Source: Spinacia oleracea
Lineage: Eukaryota; Streptophyta; Magnoliopsida; Caryophyllales; Amaranthaceae
Assembly (NCBI RefSeq): GCF_020520425.1
Contig: NC_079487.1
Span: 113,680,141-113,744,140 of the forward strand
Direction: 5' to 3'
Length of the DNA: 64,000 bases
Shown: positions 45,929 through 58,800 of the stretch, in pieces
Position numbering within the stretch: the first letter of the stretch is position 1
How the letters are laid out: each line of letters opens with the position of its first letter
Program-made: the position numbers and the translations under genes
The notes under the pieces: generated by a model
The model's input: the letters and a program-made list of their open reading frames with translations, nothing else
What the model was told of the DNA's origin: nothing
The model's database searches: none

Positions 45929-48900
45929 TTATCTTTTGCGCTTCAAGAACTTGGCTGTCAATCTCTGTACTAGATACTCTATGCCCTCTTTCAGGCTAGC
46001 TTTTCTCCCCTCGTCATAGTTCCAGATTTCAGGAACAACAAACCTACCACTGGGATTGTAGTCATTCAGCTCCAACAATGCACTAACCACCTCTTTGTAT
46101 GCTTCCTCGCCCCATTTACTTTTCAATCCTTTCAACTTATTGTCATCTTCATCTACAACTTCCTGGGTTGACAGAATAAACAATTTAACATCAACATTGA
46201 TGAAAATGTTGCAAAGGCATTGGATATGAACAACAATTTCTTGGCCGTTCAATAGAAATAGCAGATGAAATATTTTTGACTGATTAACATTTGCATTCAA
46301 GGAAGATAAAGACCAAACACAAAGGATGAAGGTAAACTGAAAGAATTTTTTTGTTGTTGAGCAAGCTGATATCTTTTTACCCAGCGCAAATTATGACAAG
46401 AACATGGCTTTAGCATTGTTACCAATATAACTTTGCGCCACATCTGCCACAAGGTATGGTCTCTCCGATATCTTCAAATAATTTTAAAATCAGAAATGCA
46501 TCACCTTCAAATCAAACCCTTTCTTTCACACATTTGATATCTACTGTCTTCTCAATATGTAAAGAAATTGCCGATAAGTATACAAGTTACCTTCAACTTT
46601 CCATTCACAATTTTATTTTTGAAAGGATGCCAACTAGGATCACCAAGGATTTGTTGCCATGATGAGCATAACTCAGATGCTTTCATATCCCAATCTCCGG
46701 ATGGCATCCTTTTCAAACAGGCATCTCGAAAAGGCGTAATTTGAACCTCCCCCATTCGTTTGATTCTAATGCTAGCCTCGACATCAGTAATTCCTTGTAA
46801 TGTCTGCACCACAGACGAACATGCAATAGCAGGATCTTAGGGACAAGATGCTGAAATTATAAGTAAGCAAACATCCCAAATGATGATGCAGCAAGGCCTG
46901 AAGGAATCTTACACGTATCAAATATTTGCGGGCATCTTGCAACTCTTCATTAGTTATACGCTCTTTGCTAATAAGTGTTTGATTAAGGGTTTCTAAGCAT
47001 TGCATTTCGTCACCACCTTCTTCCAGCTCTCGCATTAAAGAGTCAAGCTAGCAGTGAAAGAAGTTTAGATCTTTTAGAAAAAAAACTAGCTTTATATCAT
47101 TTACACCATAGAAGGATTTTCAACTACAATGAAAAAGATTTCTACTAAATCTATAAATAAACAATCTATGATCCAAAATGAAGAGAATTTAGTTGGGTAA
47201 TTGGGTATACATCAATCCAAAACTAAGTACCATCAGAACAGAATACAGTGCAGATTGAATAATAAGTGACAATAACTCAATATGTCCATTATACACCCAG
47301 GTGTACCATCTAGGTAAACTCACACACAAGTTTTAGATGTCTCGTGTACCTAGAACATAGCTTTATTCCCACCTTCTAAAACCTAAAATTTGGGTGTACG
47401 AATATCTATTTCTAGGTACACCCTGGCGTATGTTAGAAATTGTATCAATATATAATTAGAACAGTTTTGCAGACATGCCAAGACATAATGCTTTGAAAAT
47501 TCCCCCCTTTAATAAAAAGGGTTTTGAGGTAGGTGATTTACACTTCATTTGCAAGTTATTTTTTTGTCCTGTTTTTGTCAACCTCTATGACTAATTTGAT
47601 ATGCGTCTTTAAAATATTTGACCTATTTTGTTGTAATTCTGACAGGACACCCCCCCCCCCCCCCCCCCCTCTTTTTTTAGATCTGTATTTATTAATCCTG
47701 ACATGACTCCCAGAGTCCCAGTTGTATATGATGGGAGTTGGGACTAATTTTATACATGATACTTTTGAAGACTTGAAGGTACTTTCACATACATTAAGTG
47801 ATGCACATCATCTTTTAACAAACAGACCGTATAGAATATTTACCTTTTCATGTTTAGATTTGATTTGTATCTCACGTTTATCAACTTCCTCGGCTCTGAG
47901 CTCAATTTGCTGTCTTTGATATTCCAACTCACGTTTTTCTTTCTCACTATTCAATATTACAGATTGCAATCTTTCAATTTCTGAAAGAGATAGCTGAAAC
48001 TAAATCATCAATTTGAATGCAAAAGCTTGAAACAGAACCATCCAACTTAAGAGACAGCTAAAAAAATTGTAACCCAGGAAAGCAAGAATGATTCAAGGAG
48101 GATGACATTCAAATAGACAAGTAAAAGTCATGTGAACTTCACAGAGTAAGGATTATCAATGGCACATAATTTCAGGGGATACGCACAGATGAGACAGAAA
48201 GGTGGGATGAGAACGCATACAAACATTCTAAAGCTGTTTAAGTTCAAAAGTCAAGCTTTATGTTTTCCCTCTTGTTTGCTCCTGACTTGAAGTTCAAATT
48301 AACAAGCTATCAATTCTGAGCACATAAAGCCGAAATGGTTATAGGAAAAATCTTCAATAAGCATCTCCAAGTTCATTTGACTTCTATTCAAAGAGTCATC
48401 AGCCTTCAGTTTGTAAGATACGAAGCCAGTGGCGGTACTAGTAAGGGTTTACTAGAACCGGAATTTTTTTTTTGATATGGTAAGTTAAAAAAAATAGAAC
48501 GGTTGAAATCAATTAAAAGCGACATATTACCACAAAAGAACTGGGCGCTCAGTGGTTGTTACTCTACAGTGTAATAGAGTCCGAGTTCGATTCCAGTTGG
48601 CTGTTCATTTCCCTTTGCTTTTTTTTCTTTTTTCTTTACATTTGGAAAACCAAAACATATAAATTCTCTGATTTTCTTGTTTTGTAATTTGTAATTACCT
48701 TTTTGCAAATTTATTTAATTGAAACAAAAGTTGCTAAATTAATTGTTTGCACAATATAATGTTAGATTTTAACAAAGACTTATGGTTTATTTGTTGCTTT
48801 ACAATTTAAGTGAAGAGTTTAGGGTTTGAATTTTTTTGCTGTAAAAGTATAGTTAGATTGAAACTGAAATTTATGATTTTGAATAAGTTGATAAGAGATG

Positions 48901-49877
48901 AATGGTTTAGATTAAAACACCATTTCATCGAGTTCAACTGTAATGTTATTTTAATGTTATTGTAATAGCACGTGTGCACACCGTGTTATTAGTTGTAGTT
49001 TGAATTTTGGATTATCATATTTGAATTTATTACATGTGCTTGAAAATTCTGAATCCTTAAAAAAATCTTGGCACCGACAATGTATAAAGCCCTTGGACTA
49101 TAACAATCCAACTAACAACATTTAATAGAGCAAGTAATTCTTGCTTATTTCAGACATCAGCTTGAGGTCAAGAACCTACAAAAGGAGGGAGCTGATAGTT
49201 GTACGGCTGTTTGACAGAGAAAGTTCCACATAACTACCTAGGAATTCTGCCATGATACAATTACTCGTACTACATAAGTATATAGTAACTTGATTAAAGG
49301 TAGTCTCTTGATTCCTAACAAAATTCTTGAAAGGGACAGCACATGGATCCTCAGCCTAGAATGCACAGCTTACTTCAAAATCCTTAGTTTCAATCTATCC
49401 ATCAAATACTTCGAGAAAGGTTGCCATAAATGTACTTTTAAAAGAAAGATTAATAATGGATCTCTTTCTTGGTTTCGACTAGTTGAATTTGAGAAAACAA
49501 AACATCAAAATTATAACTCCAATGATTCTACATAAATCATACAAGCTAACATACATGATTAAGGACACTAGCAAAATTGAACACTCTAAAGTTCGGTTTG
49601 TTTTGAAATAAATTCGGATGTAAAGATTGGAAGATAGGTTCATAATCATTCATTATTGAAAGATCTCCATAGAGGTAGAGCAAGAAATACCTCTGGCATG
49701 ATCTTGTTGCAGCTTCCGTTTCTCCATAACCATACTGTCAAGGGTTGTCGACAACTGATCATACCTCTCCTCCATGTGAAACAATCTCATGTTTTTAACA
49801 TCGATTTCCATCGCAAGCTTCGTTACAAGCTTTCGCAGCTGCAGTAACTCTTGATAATTGCGACCCTTATCCTCCAT
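45929..49877 (-). CDS. XH unit B: IDN2/FDM-like coiled-coil protein without XS domain
   Basis: Five coding exons: 49877-49691, 47980-47844, 47047-46913, 46803-46591, 46162-45929, giving 301 residues. The start MEDKGRNYQE is chosen because an acceptor (gcttttag) lies 8 bases upstream, implying a separate leader exon. Exon 1 has LRKLVTKLAMEIDVKNMRLF, the motif that in FDM proteins follows the XS domain. Exon 2 is a charged coiled coil; exon 3 has LETLNQTLISKERITNEELQ. XH is residues 154-301: IRIKRMGEVQITPFRDAC, SWQQILGDPSWHPFKNKI, EVVDEDDNKLKGLKSKWGE, ELNDYNPSGRFVVPEIWN, KFLKRKR. Intron phases (1,0,0,0) and the 213-base XH exon equal those of unit A. Introns are large, with a poly-C tract near 47650 and a SINE-like repeat near 48541. 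Confidence 0.8.
48428..49080. mobile_element. Possible transposon with a tRNA-like (SINE-type) segment, in intron 1 of XH unit B
   Basis: Left gtggcggtactagtaagg and right cttggcaccgac are weak inverted ends. Inside, 48541-48600 carries box A-like gcgctcagtggttg and box B gagttcgattcc at tRNA spacing, followed by a T-rich stretch. The box pair is convincing as a SINE head; the outer element is only a suggestion. Confidence 0.4.
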
Positions 49878-49887
49878 TACGCCCACT

Positions 49888-50797
49888 AAAAGCTAAATCT
49901 ATAAATTCAAACAAACACAAGTCACACACTCTTTATATAGAAACAGCTCCTAGTCTCAGTTATATACTGCTACCTCCTAATCTAAGATGCCTCATTTGAT
50001 TCTATATTTCATTTCATAGTATAGCAAACCAAAAAAAATCAATAAGAGTACGAAATTCCAACTTCTAAGCATGTTCCGTGTTCTTATGCATCACATGTTC
50101 ACATCTGACTGTAAACCCTGTAATGTTATACAGCCATACAGGACGAAGCTTTTCCCAATTTGTCAAAATAATTGGATAACCTCAAAGAAACCTAGGGAAA
50201 TTGGAAATTTGAACATTTGAAAGGGGGAATTGGGGTTTTGGTGAATTAGATTCCCAAAAGAGGGAAATAAGAAAAACATGAAACTTTTGGAAAAGGGGGC
50301 AACAAAAATAATTCTAAAACCCTTAAAAATAATCGATTTCTGGGAAAATTGACACTGTAACTGTTGTTCATGATTATGCATTACTTACACAGAGACAAAA
50401 ACACAAACAGCTGGAGTGCATAATGCATGCAAGTCTCAAAAATTAACATCTGGGAAAGCATGCGACTTGGAGAAATTAAAAAAGTTGTGACTTTTTTCAA
50501 GTTTGATCACATAGTTGAACTGTTGAAGTAGAACAATGAAGAGCATTCATCAATGGAGAAACAAAGACAATGAAAATGAAAACATACTAAAGGTTGAACT
50601 AAGTGATTGCTGGGCTACATACCTAATTGAATGATTCACTTGCACAGTTGCACGGCAAATGACTGAATGAGTAATGACTTGTATTGTTCGTTCTAACTTC
50701 TAAGTGCCGATTGCAAGGAAAGCTCCGCCATGTGTGAACAACTTTCATTCCTCGCGCCGGTTGGGTCCGTGGGAGCGGTGTTGTTGGATAATTGGAT
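49888..50797. other. Upstream region of XH unit B
   Basis: It presumably contains the leader exon and promoter of unit B. I cannot place the transcription start. No other gene is recognised. Confidence 0.4.
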
Positions 50798-50805
50798 TTT
50801 CTATT

Positions 50806-51494
50806 TAGGGCTAAAAACGGATGATATTGAGTTAAGTTTAGAATAAGCTCTAATTGAGCTCGTGGTTGATTCCAGATTTGAGCTGTAAAGGAGCCTGTAT
50901 ATGTACGCGAATAACTCGTAAACAAACTCGGTTAAACCTCGTTTAGTAACGAATGAGGTTGAACAAAAATTATAGGCTCGATATATAAACGAGCCAAACT
51001 TGAACAACATAACGTTTGGCCTGTTAAAGTTCACGAGCATTCGTTTATACTTAAACCCATTTATAACTCGTTCAAGCTTGGAAAAATAATTTTATTGTGG
51101 AATAAAATATAATGCTTTTTAAAAAAAAAAAATGACTCTTAGTTGGGCATGTTAACCAAGTTGGTCTTGACATAGTGATTACTCACTTTGTCTCTTAACC
51201 AATAAGTTGTGTATTCAAATCTATTGTTTCCGAGTTCATTCCTTTATTATTGCTTCTCTTCAAGTCTCAATAACTACTATAAACACCCCTACAGAACCAA
51301 GGATTTCAATCAAAAGCATACTCCATAAAAAAAAATATCAAGTTAATTTTTGAAAGCTTGTTGAGCTCAAGAAAGATGAATGCTTAATGAACAAAGCTCG
51401 AACAACAAATTGCACAGCTTGAACAATTAAAATCCTTATCAAGCTTAGTTATAACAAAGTAAACTCGAATCGGCTCGACTTGTTTGCAGCCCTA
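50806..51494. mobile_element. Degenerate hAT-type MITE with a SINE-like insertion
   Basis: Left end tagggctaaaaacggatgat and right end acttgtttgcagcccta are an imperfect inverted pair. 'tagggctgcaaac' is a common hAT-MITE terminus. The interior is rich in ctcgaac/gagctc-type words on both sides. The flanking 8-mers (tttctatt and ctctagat) no longer match well, so the copy is old. A tRNA-like segment, with box B-like gtattcaaatc at 51211-51221 preceded by tggtct...tagtgattac, lies within it. Confidence 0.55.
51130..51245 (+). repeat. tRNA-derived SINE-like segment
   Basis: The order ttggtcttgacatagtgatt, then cactttgtctcttaaccaat, then aagttgtgtattcaaatc mirrors the head of plant tRNA-related SINEs (box A, anticodon-arm remnant, box B). 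It starts after an A run. Confidence 0.45.
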
Positions 51495-51750
51495 CTCTAG
51501 ATCATACCTTTTAGAAACTGATCAAATATCCAAAAAATTACATGTTATAAAATAAATAAAAAGAAAGCACTTTTTGAGTGATTATAATACCATAATGTGG
51601 CAAAAGTCAAGAAACTGTCTACATCAGCTGAAATGCACAAGAAAACATCTTTATGTTACACTTGCTAACTTCATATAGGTCAAATTACAACATAAATCAC
51701 ACTTATGTTACTAACTTCATACAATCATACTTCAAAAATTACAATAGAAG

Positions 51751-53916
51751 TCACACTGCCATTTTCTTGTTCTTGTTAGTTCGCCATTGCTTAATAACAT
51801 ACTGTATCACCTCTTCTAGAGTAGCCTTCCTGTTCTGTTTGTGGTTCCAAAGCTCGGAAACTGGATAACGCCCGCTTGCATTGTATTCATTCACTTCAAC
51901 TAATGCCTCCTTTACCGCTTTGTACGCCTCCTCTCCCCATTCTTCCTTCAACTCTCTCAACTTTTCGTCATTTTCATCAATCACCTCCTGCAGAATTTGA
52001 GAAACCAGTCAGAAGATGAAAAAACTTCTGATAGTTTCTTATGATTTTAGGTGCAGGAATTCAGTGTTCCTGTTTCTTGTAATAATATAGAAAACAAAAT
52101 AACCTACAGTTAGTTTTCCATTAACAGTCTCCTGCTTGAAAGGTTGCCACCCAGGATCACTTATTTCCCTTTGCCACGACGAGCACAGCATCACAGACTT
52201 TTCTTCCCAGTTTCCAAATTTCTCGTCCCAATTCCCACTACGAAACCTTTTAGAACATGCATCTCGAAAAGGTTTGAGATTGACCTCTCCCATTTTTTTG
52301 ATCCCAATATTCATCCTAGGTCTATGCATGGCTAGCAAACCCTGCAAATTAAAGGTGGAAGTTCATGGGACATTATAGACAAAATGCATCATTAGTTATA
52401 AAGACAATTCAATGAAAAATTAATACAATCAATAGTACTTCAGTAGCAGCTTTGCGAGCAACTTGTAGCTCATGGTTACTCTTTAACTCTTTCACCATCA
52501 GAATTCGATTTTCCATTTCCATGCTCTCTAATAGCTCCGCTTTTCCCTCCAAATCTTTTCTTAAAATGACAATTTCAGTTCTCAAATCTTCTGGGTTTTG
52601 CATTTGCAGCGGCTAAAATAGAAAACCAAAAAATATATCATCTTAATATTACAACCACTATAGAGCATAATGAAACATCTTTCCGTCTTTCCTACCATAG
52701 AACAGTTAATCTCTTCAACTGTTTGGACTCTCGAATCCTCAGGCTCGCGTGGTTGAACATTCAGTTCACCCTTACAAGGCTTACTGCAGTATTCAACCAC
52801 CTCTAATTCAGTGTTATTAGTTTCTTGCATCAATTTATTCTTCTCCTTGATCAACCTTTCTAGTTCCCCCTTTTGAGATTCCAAATCACACTGGAGCTTC
52901 TCATTTTTGAGTTTCATGTTCTCTGTCTTTTTCAATTCTGCTAAGTAGTACATAGGAATAAATATGAAATTCAAAACATTATAAAGCAGTGTTGATAAAA
53001 CAGTAGGTACATGAAGAAAGCAGCATCAGGGTGGAAGTTGAGAAGAGAAAAAGGAATGCTGGAAAAATAATTTCATGACTAATGTGGACTTTAGGAGGAA
53101 ACTGATAGAATAAATGTGAGATTTAAGAAGAAAACTCGATAAAAGTATGTACAAGACATTCATTCAATCATATATAGGTTGAAGCTTGATATGAGAAAGC
53201 TCAGTTCTAAGTCTTGTAACTTATAAGAAACATGCAATTACATACTTCGTATAAAAGAACAGTTAAATGATTTATTTTTGCGCCATGGAACGGAGTCAGT
53301 AAGTAACCTTAGTACCTTTTTGTAAAGCTTCAAGCCCTTGTTCCTTCTCTGCCATCAATTTGCTAATGGCAGCAGATTTCTCCTCATTAAGCATCTCCTT
53401 TTCTGCGTTCTGTATCATCAAAGTTCTGATCACTGCAGATTTCTCATTAACAAGTCGTTCTTTTTCCACCACTAATGTGTTCATACATGTTAACCTCTCA
53501 TCAAGCAGCCATTCTTTCTCTTCAAGTAGCCGCTCTTTGTCAGCATTTTGTGCTTTCAGAGTGTTGATTACTGCAGATTTCTCGTTGATTTGCCTCTCAC
53601 TCTCCTCCTTCAATGTGTTCATACTTTTGGTAGTCTCCCTAAGCATCTGTTCTTTCTCTTCTGTTAAAGCAATGACGCGTGCAGACTTCTCATCAAGCAA
53701 TAAATCTTTATCTACATTCTCAGACAATAATACACTAATTGCTGCAGATCTTTCAATAAGCAACTTTTCCTTCTCTTTCATCCAGTTTTCTAAGTCTTTA
53801 GCGTTCTTTTCTTCCAATTCCATCAACGTGAAGTTTTTGTAATCTAGCTCTCTGGCAAGTTTCACCACAAGATTCCGCAAAGTTTTGAGCTCATCCTCTT
53901 GGTTGCAGTTCTCCAT
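51751..53916 (-). CDS. XH unit C: IDN2/FDM-like protein with expanded coiled coil
   Basis: Five exons from the ATG at 53916: 53916-53316, 52940-52696, 52612-52439, 52341-52108, 51987-51751, giving 496 residues. Exon 1 starts MENCNQEDELKTLRNLVVKL with the motif LARELDYKNFTLMELEEKN. Then come about seven repeats of the type ERSAAISVLLSENVDKDLLL / EKSAVINTLKAQNADKERLL, a long uninterrupted coiled coil. Later exons match units A and B. XH (341-496) has IGIKKMGEVNLKPFRDAC, SWQREISDPGWQPFKQE, EVIDENDEKLRELKEEWGEE and EVNEYNASGRYPVSELWN. It carries an in-frame 7-residue tandem duplication (GNWDEKFGNWEEK), so its first XH exon is 234 rather than 213 bases. The frame stays open upstream of the ATG to an acceptor at 53955-53956, in phase with the last exon of unit D, so C may be the second half of a D-C gene. 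Confidence 0.8.
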
Positions 53917-53954
53917 TTGTACACCTCGTGTAAAGAAAGAGCAGCTGCTGGCTG

Positions 53955-55817
53955 CTGCAAATCAAATGAAAAAACAGAAGTATGTAAGCTATCAACTCCA
54001 CAAAACATCACAAAAAAAGATTGTTCAAGGACACAAAACAGTTTTTACATCAACAGATTATTATGAAAAGAAGTCACAGCTTCATCCTGATTAAATATCC
54101 CCTTCCTGAAAACTATTTCTCTCGTTGAGGGAGTTAAGACATGTTAAAATCGAAGTTATATGGTGATGGAAGTGCTCAAGCTATTGTTTATGCCAAAATA
54201 CATACGTGATCAACTGCCGACAATCTTTGAATCAACATGGTGGATGGGAAAGCAAAGTTACTGAATACATATATCATTGGTTACATAAAATTAATAGCAA
54301 AAAACCCATCAACTTCAAACTCTGGATAATTCAGTCAAACTGTTCAAATGAAACAGAGAAACAAGTTTTATGGATACGAGTTATTCAAAAAATTCAAGCA
54401 GTCATATGCTAAAGAAAAAAAAAGGACAAGTACAATGGTAAGGAGAAAACCATACACAAGAAAGGCTTGTTGTACTACTAGTACAAGTAAAAGGTAAATG
54501 TCTAAATGGTGGGACTGATATGTCCTTTCCAATGCTACTGGACTGAACTACCTTGATGCTACATTTGTGGCTTATAGGAAAATGATTTTACTAGAAATAC
54601 ATGAACATGTTTTAAGTGTTGTTAATTTTATATATTATATTAATGTTTCAAAATTGAAGGCGGCTTTTGAGATATTATTAATTACCCCCTTCCCTCCTGT
54701 GTTTCTGAATCGTACAATATCATTTCTATTAGTTCTATGAAGAATGAAATACTTGTAGTTATTTTTAAGTGAACAAATTTATTGTAAAAATGAGTAAGTG
54801 CTTATTTCAAAACATCCCAAAATAGAAAGAGATTGATCAAAAGTCTTGACAGCTGAATTGTAATATTCACAGGAGGAACTGAGGAAGTACAGCATATAAT
54901 TTCGAGGGTGATGATGAAAATTTATTTATCTTAAGTTTTATGGTAAAACCATGAGCTTTATTTAATCTTTATACATTTTAGATTATTCAGAGTTTTCTGT
55001 AAGAAACTAAATGGGTATTGAAGTATATGGATTGAAAATTTCCCTAAAAAAGTAAAGCAAAGATGATGAGAAACAACAGTAAAACTACAGACGTGAACAT
55101 CTGAGTAATTGAGAACCAAATATTTGGAAACTATGGACAAAATCATATATGTCTTGACTTTTGAACATTCTGGCCACAGTTGGCTACCCAGTGTTTACCG
55201 TGGACATGATAACTGGTACACGAATCTAAAAAGCACAAGTTCCAGTGAGTTTGAAGATTAGATTGGATGACAAACAGGAAAAGGGGTAAAAACAGAGCAA
55301 TTTGAGCAGATTTGCACTAGTTAGCAGATTGCAACAAGACATAAAGAAGATATAAAAACACAGTTAAGAAACTGACCATAGGTTTTACCACCTATTACTC
55401 AAGAAAATATCATAAAACAACTTGAGTTTCAAAGTTCTGCAGAAAAGGTATTTCAGGTTTAGACTTCTGAAAGCACAGTAGTCACTGTAAATTCTTAAAT
55501 CTTACACGGATTTTGGTAAATATATGAAACGTCCGAGGATAGTTTGTTGCATGATATTGATCTTTGTCGCAAGACTCACAACTTCCACTGGTGGCTTTCT
55601 TGAACTAGCTTTAACTTTGAGATTTACTCATGGCACTTGAACATTGGTAGTACTACTAGTCGCATGCCCATCTCTCCGAAAACATTCATCACCATTTTTT
55701 TCCACGCAAACCACCTGAAAACCTGCATCCATATCCTACTTCTTAAAACAGCAATATCCAACATAGCAAGAGCTTACTACATTGTTCAAGCTCTTGCAGT
55801 AGGTAAGCAGTAAAAGC
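53955..55817. other. Spacer or long intron between XH units C and D
   Basis: No open coding exon is recognised. A Stowaway-like MITE lies at 54685-54887. If C has its own promoter it must be here; if D and C are one gene, this is a 1.87-kb intron. Confidence 0.45.
54685..54887. mobile_element. Stowaway-like MITE, 203 bp, eroded left end
   Basis: Left end cccccttccctcctgtgttt follows TA (54683-54684). Right end cacaggaggaactgaggaag precedes TA (54888-54889). The inverted words ctcctgtg...attgtacaat/gaattgtaat support a pair. Confidence 0.55.
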
Positions 55818-58800
55818 TTACTTACTTCTTTCCAGGGCCATTGAGTATGATGGAGAGGTAACGACAGCTTTTGAGGGCAGAAGATTTGTGCTTGGTCGTA
55901 AAACTTCTAATACATCCCACCTCCCATCCAGTGCTTCCCCATACATGTCAGGCTCAGCTTTAGGAAGCTTTGATAGTTCACCCGTGTTTTGACCTAGTAA
56001 CTTCATTAAATACAAAAAAATTGAGTTGTTTTTGATAATCAAATAAGAAGCAGAAAATTTTGACAAGATTCACAGTCTAAACATAACAGCCTCAAACATA
56101 ACCATGAACAGAAAATTTTAGGTTGTGAAAATAAACGCAAGGGAGATCACTGGAAAATTAACAGGTTTTCAGCATCGGAGTGGTAATTAAAACCAGCATA
56201 GTAATGGAAAACGAAATGATCTTGGAAGCAAACATGAAAACCAGTGAGATTTATAATTGGTCAAAATCTTTGAAGTGTAACAGAACGAGAAGATAATGAC
56301 TTAGCATGAACATTCAAGGACGTACATTTTGTAACTCGTGGTGGACCTACATAGATGGGTGGACAATTCTGGACTGTGGACAAGGGTGTGCCCAACTCAT
56401 GTTCATAGTTCATAGGTAAAAGAACATGAAATATATTCTTTTATTTTTTCACTGAAACTATAAATAAAAAACACAACTCATGTTCTTTTTTATTATTTAT
56501 TATTTGAGACCACATAACTCACGTTCTTTCATACACACGTTATTGTTCTTTAGGTGCACCATGCTCACTTGCACCCTTGTCCACCATCTAAATTGTGGTG
56601 GAAAGGGGTTGAACTCGAGACAATAATATGCAGTTCCTAAACTAGAAATATATTACTCTACAAAGTTAAATTGAACAAGCAATTAGAACCTAAAAATCTG
56701 AACAGTTTTTTACCAAAGGTCATAATGACTGAGCAGGGTTTATAGGCATAAACAACATCACCCAATGAGGACTTCACTAGGCAACAGGAAAGACATATGA
56801 AGTTTATGATGTATGCAACCTATTTCTGGCAAGTAGAAAGATTGTTTCGAAAGAGTCAAAGAACTAGTTTACAAACAGTCACACATATTAGTATACTACA
56901 ACATAAGCCGTAAACATCAGACTTTAATGTTTCCACTTCGTAAAGAGTAACTTAGGTTTCTCATAGGTCGGCATAAAGATCTCCCCTGCTTGCATAATAC
57001 AAGGTTAGAACTTAGAATGATTACCATTTTATTTTCTGATGTTGAACAAATTTGCCTTTTTGAACTTTGAGCTTTGGAGTTCTTTAACTTCTTTGCAGGC
57101 CCACCTTGATCCATTAAATACTCCAGAAACCAGTCCATACTTTCCTCCTTGATTTTTAAGCTTTCATTACTCTCACAATTGGGACGCTTTGTTTCCTTAT
57201 GCTCCTCTGATTGCTTTGCCAGCTTCTCTTCAAATTGCGATTCATGCTTTAACATCACACTCTGCTTCTCCATGCATTTCTCTGTTCTACAAAAAATAAT
57301 TGAATATGAGACGAGAAAAACAAGAAAAAGGAAAGCCATCCCTCTCATCATCCCCACCCCTATCCACCCCGTCCCAAAAACAAGGAAAAAATGCAGATGG
57401 ATGCGTAACGTGGTACCAAAGTAGCACTCAAAAACTTAACAGTAAAACTAACACCGAATCCTTATGGTCTAGCAAAACACCCCCACCACCACCACCACCC
57501 CCATCCATTCACACACACACAAAAGCGATGAGGTGACAACTCCCAGAGGTCAAAGGGTCTGACGTCCAGAAACTTGATTTCCTTTAGTCGTCAGTGTGAA
57601 TTGAACTTCATGAATTATCTAAGAGTTAACATATTCTCAGAGAAACAAACCTGCATTACAACTTTCAAGTAACATATGTTTCTCTGCCGTTAATGTACTA
57701 ATAGTTGCAGACATTTTGTTAAGTGTTTTATCCTTCTCCATATCCTGCTCTATCGATTTTCCAATTTCTGCACACTTCTCTTTCAGAAGCTTGTCCTTCT
57801 CCTCCATTAGAATATTGATACCTGCCAATTTCCTAAGTAATCTCTCTTTCTCTGCCATCAGCCCGAAGATAGTTCCAGACTGTTCATTGTCTCTGTTTCT
57901 ATAGAATTCACAGCGCTTGATGATGTACTGAATTACTTCTTTCATATAAGCCCTTCTTCCCTCTTCAAAGTTCCAAAGTTCAGGAATTGAAGACTTCATT
58001 TTGAGGTTGTACTTCCTGAAATCCAGCAGTGCATTAACAACGGCTTTGTATGCTTCTTCACCCCATTCTTTTCTCAACTCTGCGAGCTTCTTGTCATTTT
58101 CATCAGCAACCTCCTGCATATTTAAAGTAAGTATCACATGGATGGTAAACTTTTAAGCAAAAAGTCATCTACTGACAGTCTGACACTGATTTCCTACTAT
58201 TGCCTTTAAATAACAGGGGTGACTGATGCTAAGGGTATAGTTTCCCATGAAGAGAAAACAAAACTCGTTTGGGCTGATATATCCTTTGTCATTTTCAAAA
58301 AAATCAGTAATTTTGAATCAGTACTTGTTTGAAGTGCTTTATTATTGGTCATAATGTTATTATGCCTCTATAATCTATATTACTTGCTAAATATGCTAGT
58401 TATAAGCCGTTTGAAGAATACATACCATCAAACAATAAGGAGTCTCATTCTTAAAGCAATAAGGAGTAAATATGAGAATGAGATTTGAACGCCAAAAAAG
58501 CTGCACTATGGCATCACATAATGCAATTTCCCCGTACATATCATTGTAAAAGACCGTTTTAAAAAAATCTAAGACATGCTGGTACTTTATTTGATTACTT
58601 TTCCCTTGACTAAGGGCAGGAGAAAATCAAAACCAATTGCTAGTAGTAGTAAATAAAAAGTAAGAATAGGGGGAGTTAGCTTATAACCATGACATAAACT
58701 TCTGTCTTCTGAGCAAGCAGAAGCTAACACATGACAGTTAGCAACTAAAACAGTTATAAAGACATACACTCAATTCTCCACTGTTGATATCTTTCTTGAA

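Noticed and set aside
47650-47671. Long poly-C tract followed by T-rich sequence in an intron of XH unit B
   Set aside because: It is low-complexity sequence next to possible splice-like words. There is no sign of a functional exon.
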